Shown here in pieces: positions 42,020 to 51,588 of a stretch of 64,000 nucleotides of DNA. This DNA is from Dermabacteraceae bacterium TAE3-ERU5 (GTDB lineage Bacteria > Actinomycetota > Actinomycetes > Actinomycetales > Dermabacteraceae). Each line of letters opens with the position of its first letter. The first letter of the stretch is position 1. The DNA is taken from the NCBI GenBank assembly GCA_019218375.1, contig JAHUUK010000005.1:124001-188000 (forward strand), read 5' to 3'. The notes beneath the pieces are model-generated. The model saw only the letters and a program-made list of their open reading frames with translations, was not told the DNA's origin and made no database searches. Made by a program: the position numbers and the translations under genes.

Positions 42020-43408
42020 ATGTCTGCCCCCCTGAAGGTAGCGGTCATCGGTCTGGGTGCCATGGCGCAGTCGGTGCACATCCCAACCATCCGCAGGCGC
42101 TGGGACCTGTTCGAACTGTCCGCCCTGGTGGACATCTCGCAGCGGCGATGCAACGACGTGCGCGCGCTGACCGGCGTTCCCGAAGAACACGCGTACGAAA
42201 GCGTGGCCGACCTGATGCGGGCGGTATCCGCGCGGGAAGTGGAGGTGGACGCTGCCGTAATCGCTACCGACGGGCTGCGCGCCGACGATGTGCTGGCACT
42301 GCTCAAGCGCGCCATCCCGGTGCTGGTGGAACCGCCGCTGGCCTACAGCGAGCAGGAACTAAAGAAGATCGCCGGATTCGAAAAAATGCTTGGCAGGCCG
42401 CTGGTGATGACCGCCTACGCACAGCTTTACGATGCGGGCCTGGACAAGCTCAGCGACGCCGTTGCCAGCAGCGATGCGCGCCTGATCGAATACGAAACCA
42501 TCATGCCCTCCACGGGGCCGCTATTTAAACCGCACTGCGTTACCGCGTCGGCCTACGACGTAGACGTAGACCTGCGCAACGCGCGCCGCGAGGCGTTCGA
42601 GGCCGAACTAAGCAGCGCAGCCGGGTCCGCCTCCACCCAGCGTGATCGCGACCTATACGTGAAAGGCCTGCTCACCGGATTCACCCAGCAGGTGCTGACG
42701 CTGGAAACCGCCTACGGCAAACTGGAAAAGATTGACTATCTGCGCCAATGGCCCGAAGGCGTCATGCCGGGATCGCTGGAACTGCTGGGACGGCTCGAAA
42801 ACGGTGCCCAGGTGCGCCTGACCTGGCACTACCTGCCGTTCTTCCCCGAATACCGGGAAACCATCCGCGTTATCTCCTCGCGCAAGCTCGCAGAACTTTC
42901 CCTCTATGCGCCCTCCCTGGGTGATATGAGCGCGAAGCTCACCGTGCGGGAAAAGGACGGGGCCAGCGCCGTCACCCAAACCGGCTACGAAGATACGCGC
43001 GGCTGCGCAGACGCCATGTGGGATGCCTTCCACCGCATGGCCGTAAACCTGGAGCGTCCCCTGGCCGGGGCGGTAGCAGCCGAACGCGAGCTCGCTTTGG
43101 CGCGGGATCTGCTCGAACGCTACGCGAGCAGCGAAGGGCGGGAACTTGAACCGGCCCCCGTGGTGGAAACGGAAGAGGCGGTAACGGAAGAAACGACTGT
43201 GGAAGATGGCGCGGTGAAGGGTGAGCCTGACGAAGCCGCACCGGAAAACGATCTAGAAACCTCCGCAGAAAACGTTGAAAGCGCTGCCCCGGCAGACCCC
43301 GCTGAGGAAGAGCTGGACGCCGCGGTCAGGCAGGAAATGCTTGCGGACGATACCGAGGTGGCCGATGCTGAGGCGGACGGAGACGAACCCGCCCCCAAAC
43401 AGGACTGA
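42020..43408 (+). CDS. Gfo/Idh/MocA-like protein without catalytic lysine, acidic C-terminal tail
   Basis: A 462-residue protein. Residues 1-120 form a Rossmann fold with VIGLGAMAQ, but the catalytic EKP of the family is EPP here (LVEPPLAYS, about residue 103). The middle matches the Gfo/Idh C-terminal sheet domain. From about 385 to the end the chain is an Asp/Glu/Ala/Val-rich tail of about 75 residues, probably disordered. GGAGG lies 9 bases before the ATG. It is upstream of nrdHIE in the same direction but behind a terminator. The lost lysine argues against dehydrogenase activity. A second such protein is at 56611. Confidence 0.82.
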   Translation: MSAPLKVAVIGLGAMAQSVHIPTIRRRWDLFELSALVDISQRRCNDVRALTGVPEEHAYESVADLMRAVSAREVEVDAAVIATDGLRADDVLALLKRAIPVLVEPPLAYSEQELKKIAGFEKMLGRPLVMTAYAQLYDAGLDKLSDAVASSDARLIEYETIMPSTGPLFKPHCVTASAYDVDVDLRNARREAFEAELSSAAGSASTQRDRDLYVKGLLTGFTQQVLTLETAYGKLEKIDYLRQWPEGVMPGSLELLGRLENGAQVRLTWHYLPFFPEYRETIRVISSRKLAELSLYAPSLGDMSAKLTVREKDGASAVTQTGYEDTRGCADAMWDAFHRMAVNLERPLAGAVAAERELALARDLLERYASSEGRELEPAPVVETEEAVTEETTVEDGAVKGEPDEAAPENDLETSAENVESAAPADPAEEELDAAVRQEMLADDTEVADAEADGDEPAPKQD

Positions 43409-43455
43409 AACCGCGCTCTAGCGCAAGACTGAAACAAGTCACAAAATTTTTTTCG

Positions 43456-43499
43456 CCCGCCCCGCAGCCGACTATGCACAGGCTGCGGGGCGGGTTTTT
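43456..43499 (+). terminator. Rho-independent terminator
   Basis: Perfect 14-bp stem (CCCGCCCCGCAGCC / GGCTGCGGGGCGGG), 11-base loop, then TTTTT. It separates the Gfo/Idh gene from the nrdHIE promoter. Confidence 0.9.
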
Positions 43500-43592
43500 C
43501 CGTTCCTCCACAGAGTTTTTCCCGGTGATGGGCGCAGTGTCCCCAGAGTCCACAGGAGAATCCACACTCTATGCACATAACATCTGTGTAAT

Positions 43593-43640
43593 TCCGTACA
43601 TCTAGTGGTGGTGCACAGCCGTGGCCACAAGGTGTAGTGT
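43593..43640 (+). promoter_or_regulatory. Tandem NrdR-like boxes upstream of nrdHIE
   Basis: Two 16-bp sites, 43593-43608 (ending ATCTAGTGG) and 43625-43640 (CCACAAGGTGTAGTGT), match the NrdR consensus acaCwAtATaTwGtgt in most core positions. Their starts are 32 bp apart, three helical turns, as at known NrdR promoters. The repressor gene itself is not in the window. Confidence 0.7.
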
Positions 43641-43714
43641 TATCGACGTTGGTTCACCACAAGGGCCACAAAGAAAAATCCCCCTGATCCTCACCGTGGA
43701 AAGGCACTACCGCC

Positions 43715-43966
43715 ATGGAAATCACCGTGTACTCCAAGCCGATGTGCGTACAGTGCGATGCCACCAAGCGTGCGCTGAACAAGGCCGGCCTCGACTACAC
43801 CGTCGTTGATCTGACCGAGGACGCCGAGGCGCTCGCCAAGGTGAAGGCCCTCGGCTACATGGCCGCCCCGGTCGTGATCACCGCAAACGATCATTGGTCG
43901 GGCTTCCGCCCCGACAAGATCAAGGCCCTCACTCGCAGCGTCGAGCGCATGGCAGCGGCGGTCTGA
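43715..43966 (+). CDS. nrdH: Glutaredoxin-like NrdH redoxin
   Basis: Electron donor for the class Ib ribonucleotide reductase. 83 residues with redox motif CVQC at 11-14 (SKPMCVQCDATK), the AAPVV cis-proline loop and WSGFRPDKI near the end, the signature of NrdH rather than glutaredoxin. First gene of nrdHIE and directly under the tandem NrdR-like boxes. Confidence 0.96.
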   Translation: MEITVYSKPMCVQCDATKRALNKAGLDYTVVDLTEDAEALAKVKALGYMAAPVVITANDHWSGFRPDKIKALTRSVERMAAAV

Positions 43967-44001
43967 GCAGTTTTCACGGCGCGCTAAGGAGCTAACGGCT
44001 G

Positions 44002-44400
44002 ATGGGCAGCATCGTCTATTTTTCGTCGGTTTCCGGTAACACCCACCGCTTCGTGGAGAAGCTGGGCCTGCCCGCGCAGCGCATCCCCCTCTATCCCAAG
44101 CAGGAGATGCTGCGGATGGAGGAGGAATACGTCCTCATAGTCCCCACCTACGGGGGCGGCAGCGAACGCGGTGCCGTCCCCAAACAGGTAATCAAGTTCC
44201 TCAACGATGAGCACAACCGTTCTCTTCTTCGGGGCGTAATCTCGGCCGGGAACACCAACTTTGGCGAGGCCTACTGCAAGGCGGGGGACATCATCTCCGC
44301 TAAGTGTCGGGTCCCGCACCTATACAAGTTCGAACTGCTCGGCACCCCTGGTGACGTGCAGAAGGTCCACGATGGATTGGAAGAATTTTGGCGAAACTGA
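44002..44400 (+). CDS. nrdI: NrdI flavodoxin-like protein
   Basis: Flavoprotein of 132 residues that supplies the oxidant for assembling the dimanganese-tyrosyl radical cofactor of NrdF. FMN loops are visible as [18 protein letters not shown] and [11 protein letters not shown]. Lies between nrdH and nrdE; its 3' end overlaps the nrdE start by 13 bp. Confidence 0.95.
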   Translation: MGSIVYFSSVSGNTHRFVEKLGLPAQRIPLYPKQEMLRMEEEYVLIVPTYGGGSERGAVPKQVIKFLNDEHNRSLLRGVISAGNTNFGEAYCKAGDIISAKCRVPHLYKFELLGTPGDVQKVHDGLEEFWRN

Positions 44401-46538
44401 CCGAAATGCCGGGGCATGATCACCAGCGCAAACTGGATTACCACGCCCTGAACGCAATGCTTAACCTCTACGGTGAGGACGGCAAGATCCAGTTCGATAA
44501 GGATCGCCTGGCGGCGCGGGAATACTTCCTGCAGCACGTCAACCAGAACACCGTTTTCTTCCACACCCTGGAAGAAAAACTCGATTACCTGATCGAAAAC
44601 AAGTACTACGAAGAGCACGTCTTCGCGAAGTACAAGTTCGAATTCATCAAGAGCCTCTTCCAGCGTGCCTACGCGAAGAAGTTCCGTTTCCCCACCTTCC
44701 TGGGGGCGTTCAAGTACTACACCTCGTACACGCTGAAGACGTTCGACGGTAAGCGTTACCTGGAGCGTTTCGAAGATCGCGTCTGCGCCGTGGCTCTCAC
44801 CCTGGCCGACGGCGACACCGCCCTGGCCGAACGCCTCGTAGACGAAATCGTGGACGGCCGATTCCAGCCCGCCACCCCCACCTTCCTGAATGCGGGTAAG
44901 GCACAGCGCGGCGAACTGGTTTCCTGCTTCCTGTTGCGCGTGGAAGACAACATGGAATCCATCGGGCGCGGCATCAATTCCGCCCTGCAGCTTTCCAAGC
45001 GCGGCGGCGGCGTGGCGCTGCTGCTGAGTAACCTGCGCGAATACGGTGCCCCGATCAAGCAGATCGAGAACCAGTCCAGCGGTGTTATTCCCGTTATGAA
45101 GCTGCTCGAAGATAGCTTCAGCTACGCGAACCAGTTGGGTGCGCGCCAGGGCGCGGGCGCGGTTTACCTGCACGCCCACCACCCGGACATCCTGCGCTTC
45201 CTGGATACCAAGCGCGAGAACGCGGACGAGAAGATCCGTATTAAGACGCTTTCGCTGGGCGTGGTCATTCCCGACATTACGTTCGAACTGGCGAAGAACA
45301 ACGAACCGATGTACCTGTTCTCCCCGTACGACGTGGAGCGCGTTTACGGCAAGCCTTTCGCGGACATCAACGTCAGCGAGCGCTACCGCGAAATGGTGGA
45401 CGATCCGCGCATCTCCAAGAAGAAGATTCGCGCGCGCGACTTCTTCCAGGTGCTGGCCGAGATCCAGTTCGAGTCGGGCTACCCCTACATCATGTTCGAG
45501 GACACCGTGAACCGGGCGAACCCGATCCCCGGCAAGGTGACGCACTCGAACCTGTGCTCGGAGATCCTGCAGATCGCCACCGCGAGCGAAATGAACGTGG
45601 ATCTTTCCTACAAGGAGCTGGGCCGCGATATCTCCTGCAACCTGGGATCGCTAAACATCGCCAAGGCGATGGATTCCCCGGACTTCGCAAACACCATCGA
45701 GACGGCCATTCGCGCCCTCACCAGCGTGTCGGATCGCTCCGACATCGAGAGCGTGCCGACCATCGCGAACGGTAACCGCAAGTCGCACGCCATCGGCCTG
45801 GGGCAGATGAACCTGCACGGCTACCTGGCGCGTGAAGGCATCTTCTACGGCAGCGAAGAAGCCCTGGACTTCACCAACATGTACTTCTATTCGGTGGTGT
45901 ACCAGTGCATCAAGGCGTCTTGCGCGATTGCGCGTGAGCGCGGAGAAACTTTCGCTGACTTTAAGGAATCCGACTACGGCACCGGCGTCTACTTCGATAA
46001 GTACATCGACGGGGAATGGCTGCCGCAGACGGACCGCGTGAAGGAACTGTTCGCGAATTCCTCCGTGCACATCCCGACCCAGGACGATTGGCGCGCGCTC
46101 AAGGCCGACGTCATGCAGTACGGCATGTACAACGCCTATCTGCAGGCGGTGCCGCCCACCGGTTCGATCTCTTACATCAACAACTCGACCTCCTCGATTC
46201 ACCCGATCGTTTCCAAGATCGAGATTCGTAAAGAGGGCAAGATCGGGCGCGTCTACTACCCGGCACCGTTCATGACGAACGACAACCTGGAGTACTACCA
46301 GGACGCGTACGAGATCGGCTACGAGAAGATCATCGACACCTACGCGGTAGCTACCCAGCACGTGGATCAGGGCCTTTCACTGACCCTGTTCTTCCCCGAT
46401 ACGGCCACTACGCGCGATGTGAACCGGGCGCAGATCTACGCCTGGCGCAAGGGCATCAAGACGCTCTATTACATCCGCCTGCGCCAGATGGCTATCTCCG
46501 GCACGGAGGTAGAGGGCTGCGTTAGCTGCATGCTGTAA
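44388..46538 (+). CDS. nrdE: Class Ib ribonucleoside-diphosphate reductase, alpha subunit
   Basis: Catalytic subunit of 716 residues, reducing NDPs to dNDPs. It lacks a complete N-terminal ATP-cone, as usual for NrdE. Visible landmarks: [16 protein letters not shown] (active-site Cys), NLCSEI with the NxCxE active site, [18 protein letters not shown] (Tyr pair for radical transfer), and CVSCML at the C-terminus (thioredoxin-type cysteines). Starts at a TTG inside nrdI with GGAAG upstream; an ATG at 44406 is the alternative. Confidence 0.96.
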   Translation: MAKLTEMPGHDHQRKLDYHALNAMLNLYGEDGKIQFDKDRLAAREYFLQHVNQNTVFFHTLEEKLDYLIENKYYEEHVFAKYKFEFIKSLFQRAYAKKFRFPTFLGAFKYYTSYTLKTFDGKRYLERFEDRVCAVALTLADGDTALAERLVDEIVDGRFQPATPTFLNAGKAQRGELVSCFLLRVEDNMESIGRGINSALQLSKRGGGVALLLSNLREYGAPIKQIENQSSGVIPVMKLLEDSFSYANQLGARQGAGAVYLHAHHPDILRFLDTKRENADEKIRIKTLSLGVVIPDITFELAKNNEPMYLFSPYDVERVYGKPFADINVSERYREMVDDPRISKKKIRARDFFQVLAEIQFESGYPYIMFEDTVNRANPIPGKVTHSNLCSEILQIATASEMNVDLSYKELGRDISCNLGSLNIAKAMDSPDFANTIETAIRALTSVSDRSDIESVPTIANGNRKSHAIGLGQMNLHGYLAREGIFYGSEEALDFTNMYFYSVVYQCIKASCAIARERGETFADFKESDYGTGVYFDKYIDGEWLPQTDRVKELFANSSVHIPTQDDWRALKADVMQYGMYNAYLQAVPPTGSISYINNSTSSIHPIVSKIEIRKEGKIGRVYYPAPFMTNDNLEYYQDAYEIGYEKIIDTYAVATQHVDQGLSLTLFFPDTATTRDVNRAQIYAWRKGIKTLYYIRLRQMAISGTEVEGCVSCML

Positions 46539-46550
46539 ACGGGCTAAAGA

Positions 46551-46586
46551 AAAGCGGGGTCGAGCATTTGCTCGGCCCCGCTTTTT
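46551..46586 (+). terminator. Terminator after nrdE
   Basis: 16-bp stem (AAAGCGGGG, then CGAGCA) with its complement, one mismatch, 2-base loop and TTTTT. It ends the nrdHIE transcript, so nrdF cannot be part of it. Confidence 0.85.
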
Positions 46587-46650
46587 GCCTTGCGGACGTA
46601 TAAACGGACAGCTTTGCCGGGACAATCGTCCCGGCCGTATCGACACAAAA

Positions 46651-46698
46651 ACACAATATGTGGAAAGTTCGGCGTGTCGTAACCACTAGATATAGTGT
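46651..46698 (+). promoter_or_regulatory. Tandem NrdR-like boxes upstream of nrdDG
   Basis: ACACAATATGTGGAAA at 46651-46666 and CCACTAGATATAGTGT at 46683-46698, both close to the NrdR consensus and again 32 bp start to start. The second is the better match. Same spacing as at nrdH, pointing to common control of both reductases. Confidence 0.8.
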
Positions 46699-46729
46699 TT
46701 TATGGGTTTTTGGGGCTAGCGTCGATGGC

Positions 46730-48583
46730 ATGGTAGAACAAACACACACCCCCGCCCCCCGCCCGCGCCGCACCGTGGACCCCGTGCGCACCGTCAGCGA
46801 GTACCTGGACCGCTCCGACTGGCGTGTGAACGCGAACGCAAACCAGGATTACAGCGTCGGCGGCCTCGTGCTAAACAGCGCCGGCAAGATGGTTGCCAAC
46901 TACTGGCTGGACGAAGTTTTCAGCGCAGAGGCCGGGCGCGCCCATCGCGAGGGGGACATTCACATTCACGACCTCGACATGCTCACCGGCTACTGCGCTG
47001 GCTGGTCCCTGCGCCGTCTGCTCGAAGAAGGTTTCAACGGCGTGCGCGGCGCGATCGCGTCGGCTCCGCCGAAGCACTTCTCATCCGCGTGTGGCCAGAT
47101 CGTGAACTTCCTTGGCACCCTGCAAAACGAATGGGCCGGGGCGCAGGCGTTCAGCTCTTTCGACACCTACATGGCGCCGTTCGTGCGGCTAGATAACCTG
47201 AGCTTCGAGCAGGTGCGCCAGAACATGCAGGAGCTCATCTTCAATCTGAACGTGCCCTCCCGCTGGGGCTCCCAGTGCCCCTTCACTAACCTGACCTTCG
47301 ATTGGACCTGCCCCGCAGACCTGGCCGACCAATACCCCCTGATCGGCGAGGAACTGTGCGACTTCACCTACGGTGAGCTGCAGGCGGAGATGGACATGAT
47401 CAACCGCGCCTACATCTCCGTGATGACTGAAGGGGACGCCGAGGGGCGCGTGTTCACATTCCCGATCCCCACCTACAACATCACCAAGGATTTCGACTGG
47501 GAAGGCCCCAACGTTGAAGCGCTGTTCGAGATGACGGCGAAATACGGGCTGCCCTACTTCCAAAACTTCATCAATTCCGAGCTCGATCCCGGCATGATCC
47601 GTTCCATGTGCTGCCGCCTGCAGCTGGACCTGCGCGAGCTGCTCAAGCGTGGCAACGGCCTGTTCGGATCGGCGGAACTAACCGGCTCCATTGGCGTAGT
47701 CACCGTAAACATGGCGCGACTCGGCTACCTGTATGCCGGGGACGAGGCTGCGCTGCTGCGGGAACTGGACCGGCTGCTCGAACTCGGTAAAGAGATCCTC
47801 GAAGCGCGCCGCGTCACGGTGCAAAAACTGATCGACCAGGGGCTATACCCGTACACCAAGCGCTACATGGGCACCCTGAACAACCATTTCTCCACCCTCG
47901 GCGTGAACGGCATGAACGAGATGGTGCGTAACTTTAGCCGCGACGCCCTCGACATCACCGACCCGGCAGGCCACGAAATGTGTGCCCGCCTGCTCGATCA
48001 CATCCGGGATCGCATGGTGGAATTCCAGGAGGAAACGGGGAACCTATACAACCTGGAGGCGACCCCGGCGGAGGGCGCCACCTACCGGTTCGCCAAGGAG
48101 GACCGGGCCCGCTTCGCGGATATTCTGCAGGCCGGGACCGACACTAACCCGTACTACACGAACTCCTCTCAGCTCCCCGCCGGAGCCACCGAGGACCCGT
48201 TCGAGGCGCTCGAAGAACAGGCGGACCTGCAAAGCAAATACACCGGTGGCACCGTGCTGCACCTGTACATGCCGGAGCGTGTCAGCACCCCCGCCGCCTG
48301 CCGGGAACTGGTGCGCCGCGCGCTCACCAACTTCCACCTGCCCTACATCACCGTCACCCCCACTTTCTCCATCTGCCCCTCCCACGGCTACCTGGCCGGG
48401 GAACACAAGAGCTGCGAAAAATGCCTGGCGGCGGGAGCCAGCGAAACCGAGGCGGAATGTGAGGTCTGGACGCGCGTAATGGGTTACTTCCGCCCCGTTA
48501 AATCGTTCAACATCGGCAAAAAGGGCGAATACGCCGAGCGCCGCTTCTTCACCGAGGCCGCGGCCAGCCCCCACCTGGTCTGA
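46730..48583 (+). CDS. nrdD: Anaerobic (class III) ribonucleoside-triphosphate reductase
   Basis: Glycyl-radical enzyme of 617 residues that makes dNTPs without oxygen. The radical glycine is G585 in RVMGYF, and the C-terminal zinc cysteines appear in SICPSHGYLAG and SCEKC. The middle has FNLNVPSRWGSQCPFTN and the YTKRYMGTLNNHFST block. The ATG at 46730 is used, since the longer frame begins inside the NrdR-like boxes. No ATP-cone is recognisable. Confidence 0.95.
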   Translation: MVEQTHTPAPRPRRTVDPVRTVSEYLDRSDWRVNANANQDYSVGGLVLNSAGKMVANYWLDEVFSAEAGRAHREGDIHIHDLDMLTGYCAGWSLRRLLEEGFNGVRGAIASAPPKHFSSACGQIVNFLGTLQNEWAGAQAFSSFDTYMAPFVRLDNLSFEQVRQNMQELIFNLNVPSRWGSQCPFTNLTFDWTCPADLADQYPLIGEELCDFTYGELQAEMDMINRAYISVMTEGDAEGRVFTFPIPTYNITKDFDWEGPNVEALFEMTAKYGLPYFQNFINSELDPGMIRSMCCRLQLDLRELLKRGNGLFGSAELTGSIGVVTVNMARLGYLYAGDEAALLRELDRLLELGKEILEARRVTVQKLIDQGLYPYTKRYMGTLNNHFSTLGVNGMNEMVRNFSRDALDITDPAGHEMCARLLDHIRDRMVEFQEETGNLYNLEATPAEGATYRFAKEDRARFADILQAGTDTNPYYTNSSQLPAGATEDPFEALEEQADLQSKYTGGTVLHLYMPERVSTPAACRELVRRALTNFHLPYITVTPTFSICPSHGYLAGEHKSCEKCLAAGASETEAECEVWTRVMGYFRPVKSFNIGKKGEYAERRFFTEAAASPHLV

Positions 48584-49374
48584 TGTCGCCGCAAGCCGTG
48601 GCACCGCCCGCCCCCGCGCAAACGCCGGGGGCGGGCATTCCCCGTCCCCCTGCGACGGCAAACGAGCTGCGCATAGCGGGAATGGTGCCCTATTCCAGCG
48701 TGGACTGGCCCGGAAAGTTAGCGCTGAGCGTCTTTTGCCAGGGCTGCCCCTGGAAGTGCCTCTACTGCCACAACCACGACATCATCGACCCGCGCAAACC
48801 CGGCAGCGTGCCCTGGGAAAAGGTACGCTCCCTGCTTTCCCGCCGCACCGGACTGCTTGACGCGATCGTGTTCAGCGGGGGAGAGGCGTGCCTGCAGCGG
48901 GCCCTCGTGCCCGCCGCGCGAGAGGCCAAGGAAATGGGTTTCCTGGTCGGCCTGCACACCTGCGGGGCGTACCCGAAACGGCTCGCTGAATTACTGTCTG
49001 CGCGGCTGGTGGACTGGGTGGGGTTCGATCTGAAAGCATCCCCGGCCGGATATCCGGAGCTGGTGGGAAGGGCGCATGCGTGGCGGCCGGTGGCGGCCTC
49101 GCTCGGCGCCCTGGTCGCCTCCGAGGTCGCGTACGAGGTGCGCATGACCGTCACCCCCGGCCTGGTGGCGCAGGTGCCGCAGGTGCTCTCGGTGGCCGCG
49201 CAGGCGGGCGTCGCGGAAGTGGTGCTGCAGCAGGCGCGTGCCGACGGCGCGCCTACGGCGCTGAGGGAGGCCCTGCGCGATTCGCCCGGCTGGGACGGCG
49301 TGTTTTCCCGCGCGGTAGCGTCGACCAGGAACGATTTTCCCGCCCTCGTGATACGCGAGCGCCCCGCGCAGTAA
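48583..49374 (+). CDS. nrdG: Anaerobic RNR activating radical-SAM protein
   Basis: A 263-residue activase, reductively cleaving SAM to create the glycyl radical on NrdD. The iron-sulfur motif CPWKCLYCHN is at about 55-64, preceded by MVPYSSVDWPGKLALSVFCQG, and FSGGEA follows. It is of the longer NrdG2 type. The ATG overlaps the nrdD stop by one base (TGATG). The first 30 residues are a Pro/Ala-rich extension. Confidence 0.94.
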   Translation: MSPQAVAPPAPAQTPGAGIPRPPATANELRIAGMVPYSSVDWPGKLALSVFCQGCPWKCLYCHNHDIIDPRKPGSVPWEKVRSLLSRRTGLLDAIVFSGGEACLQRALVPAAREAKEMGFLVGLHTCGAYPKRLAELLSARLVDWVGFDLKASPAGYPELVGRAHAWRPVAASLGALVASEVAYEVRMTVTPGLVAQVPQVLSVAAQAGVAEVVLQQARADGAPTALREALRDSPGWDGVFSRAVASTRNDFPALVIRERPAQ

Positions 49375-49471
49375 AGAGACATGCGCGGCTCGCGCAATAG
49401 ACTGGACGGGTGGCCTACGATGCCCGGGATAAGTGACTGGGCGGGCCCCGAGAGCGAAGGACCGGGAGCAT

Positions 49472-50641
49472 ATGGCGGATCTACGCATAGGAGTAATCGG
49501 CTACGGCGCACGCGGCGGTCTTGCCAAGCACGCCCACAAACCGGGGGAGGGCAGCGCCGTGGTGGCGGTCTGCGACCCGACCGAGCGGGGGCTGGCCGAC
49601 GCGCGCGAAGCATTCGGCGATAGTGCCGCCTACGTGGGGGAACTAGACGAACTGCTCGCGCTGGAACTCGACGCGGTGATGATCCTCGCGCCCGACTACG
49701 CCCACGCAGGTATCGCCCGCCGCACCCTCGCCGCGGGACTGCCCACGTTCTGCGAGAAGCCGCTGGCCATCAGCCTGGAGGATGCCGACGATCTGCTCGA
49801 TCTGGCTAAGCGGCACCGGGCCAGGCTTTACGTCGGCCACAACATGCGCCATATGCCGGTGGTGCGGCAGATGAAACGCCTGATCGATGAGGGGCGGATC
49901 GGCAGGGTACGCGCTATCTGGTGCCGCCACTTCGTCGGTGCCGGCGGAGACTTCTACTTTAAGGATTGGCACGCCGAACGCGAGCGCGTAAACACCCTGC
50001 TGCTGCAAAAGGGGGCGCACGATATAGACGTGATTCACTGGCTCGCGGGCGGTTACACCCGCCGCGTGTCAGGCGTTGGCAAACTGGCCGTTTACGGAGA
50101 CATCACCGATCGCCGCGACAACAGCGATCGCCGCATGTGGGACTGGTATAGCGCCGACAACTGGCCGCCCACCGCGCAAAAGGAACTAAACCCGGTGGTG
50201 GATGTCGAAGATATCTCCATGCTGCAAATGGAGCTGGATAACGGCGTGCTCGCCTCCTACCAGCAGTGCCACTTCACCCCCGACTACTGGCGCAACTACA
50301 CGATCATCGGTGACGCCGGGCGGATAGAAAACATGGGCGATAACGGCGGTGACTTCATCTACCTGTGGGACAGCCGCCGGGGTGGAGCGGGCAAGCCGGA
50401 CGCGGTGGAAGTGATCGCTCGTGAGAGCGGCGGTCACGGCGGGGCCGACCCGAGCCTGATAGCGGAGTTCCTGCGGTTTGCGCGCGCGGGTGGGCGCACC
50501 GAGGTATCGGCGGTTGCCGCGCGGGAAGCGGTGGCCACCGGCTGCGTCGGCGCGGATTCACTGCGCGCGGGCGGCGGGATGCTGCCGGTGCCCCCGCTAG
50601 CCGCTGAGGTGCGGGAATACTTCGATGCGGGACAGTGCTAG
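49472..50641 (+). CDS. Gfo/Idh/MocA-family oxidoreductase
   Basis: NAD(P)-dependent sugar-type dehydrogenase of 389 residues, all key elements intact: nucleotide loop VIGYGARGG, catalytic FCEKPLAIS, then GAHDIDVIHWLAGG with the family's second catalytic pair. Substrate unknown; such enzymes oxidise inositol, glucose or related sugars. It begins 97 bp after nrdG and may share its transcript. The ATG at 49472 follows GGGAG closely; an earlier start at 49433 is less likely. Confidence 0.9.
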   Translation: MADLRIGVIGYGARGGLAKHAHKPGEGSAVVAVCDPTERGLADAREAFGDSAAYVGELDELLALELDAVMILAPDYAHAGIARRTLAAGLPTFCEKPLAISLEDADDLLDLAKRHRARLYVGHNMRHMPVVRQMKRLIDEGRIGRVRAIWCRHFVGAGGDFYFKDWHAERERVNTLLLQKGAHDIDVIHWLAGGYTRRVSGVGKLAVYGDITDRRDNSDRRMWDWYSADNWPPTAQKELNPVVDVEDISMLQMELDNGVLASYQQCHFTPDYWRNYTIIGDAGRIENMGDNGGDFIYLWDSRRGGAGKPDAVEVIARESGGHGGADPSLIAEFLRFARAGGRTEVSAVAAREAVATGCVGADSLRAGGGMLPVPPLAAEVREYFDAGQC

Positions 50642-50680
50642 GGCCGGAATAATTCGCGCCGAAAATTCCGGCGAAAAACG

Positions 50681-50709
50681 TTGCCTGGCGTCCCTACCCG
50701 ACTTAGTAT
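50681..50709 (+). promoter_or_regulatory. Promoter of the small membrane protein gene
   Basis: TTGCCT and TAGTAT with a 17-base spacer, 37 bases before the ATG. A CCGGAAT/ATTCCGG inverted repeat (50644-50671) precedes it and may end the previous transcript. Confidence 0.6.
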
Positions 50710-50746
50710 GTACAGACATATACAGTGATGTTTGAGGAGGGGTGCC

Positions 50747-50944
50747 ATGTTTGGCATGGATCTCTGGGAAGCTGCCGTACTGGGTATTACTTTCGCGCCC
50801 GTCGTGCTGGTAGTCGCGCTGCTGGCGGCCTTTCTCTGGAAGTTTCCCGCCAAGCTGCTGCGCAAGCTCAGAAGCAGCCGCAGCGCTGACGCCCAGATAG
50901 AAAAGCTGCGCCGCGAACGGCACGCGGCCGCTGACCGGGGCTAA
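50747..50944 (+). CDS. Small single-pass membrane protein
   Basis: A 65-residue protein with one long hydrophobic helix (about 10-34), then a strongly basic stretch (KFPAKLLRKLRSSR) and a short charged helix. GAGGAGGGG precedes the ATG. It converges on the response-regulator gene with a 4-bp overlap. Shape is like envelope-stress accessory proteins, but no family is recognised. Confidence 0.75.
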   Translation: MFGMDLWEAAVLGITFAPVVLVVALLAAFLWKFPAKLLRKLRSSRSADAQIEKLRRERHAAADRG

Positions 50945-51588
50945 AGCCAGCCGTTTTTCTCCGCCGTATAGGCGGCCTCGGTGCGATTGCGTGCCATCGT
51001 CTTAGCGATGGCCGACGAAGCATAGTTGCGCACGGTGCCCTCGCTCAGGTGCAGTTCGGCAGCAATCTCCGAAACGTCCGCCCCGCTGCGCGAGGCCCGT
51101 AAAACATCCGCCTCACGCGTGGTGAGCGGGCTCGGTCCGAGCAGCACGGTTTCTTCCGCGAGGCTGGGGTCGATAACCCTCCCTCCGCCGTGCACCCGCC
51201 GGATTGCTTCCGCCAGCTTTTCGGGCGGGGTGTCCTTCACCAAAAACCCCGATGCGCCCTCCGCAAGGGCGCGCGAAACATAGCCGGGCCTGCCGAAAGT
51301 CGTCACCATCAAGACCCGGCAAGCGGGGTAGTTTTGCCGCACCTGGGAAAGCGCCCAGAAGCCATCTCCGCTCGGCATGTCTATATCCACCAGGGCCACG
51401 TCTGCCCGCGCCGTCTGGGCTGCGGGCAGCACCTCGCGTCCGGTGCCGACGTCGGCCACCACCGCGAGGTCGTCCTCTAACCCGAGCAGGGTCACTAGCG
51501 CGCCGCGCACCAGGTGCTGATCGTCGGCGATCAGCACCCTGATCGGCGTGGCCGGTGTGCCTGTGGGAAACAGCCCGTTATCACTCAC
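50941..51588 (-). CDS. DesR-type NarL response regulator
   Basis: A 215-residue regulator: receiver with acidic pair ADDQ, phospho-Asp in LVDIDMPSGDG and FLVKDTPPE; LuxR-type helix-turn-helix TTREADVLRASRSGADVSEIA and the ending AEKNGWL typical of DesR/LnrK regulators. Overlaps the kinase gene by 4 bp. Last gene of an ABC-transporter/two-component operon. Confidence 0.93.
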   Translation of the reverse strand: MSDNGLFPTGTPATPIRVLIADDQHLVRGALVTLLGLEDDLAVVADVGTGREVLPAAQTARADVALVDIDMPSGDGFWALSQVRQNYPACRVLMVTTFGRPGYVSRALAEGASGFLVKDTPPEKLAEAIRRVHGGGRVIDPSLAEETVLLGPSPLTTREADVLRASRSGADVSEIAAELHLSEGTVRNYASSAIAKTMARNRTEAAYTAEKNGWL

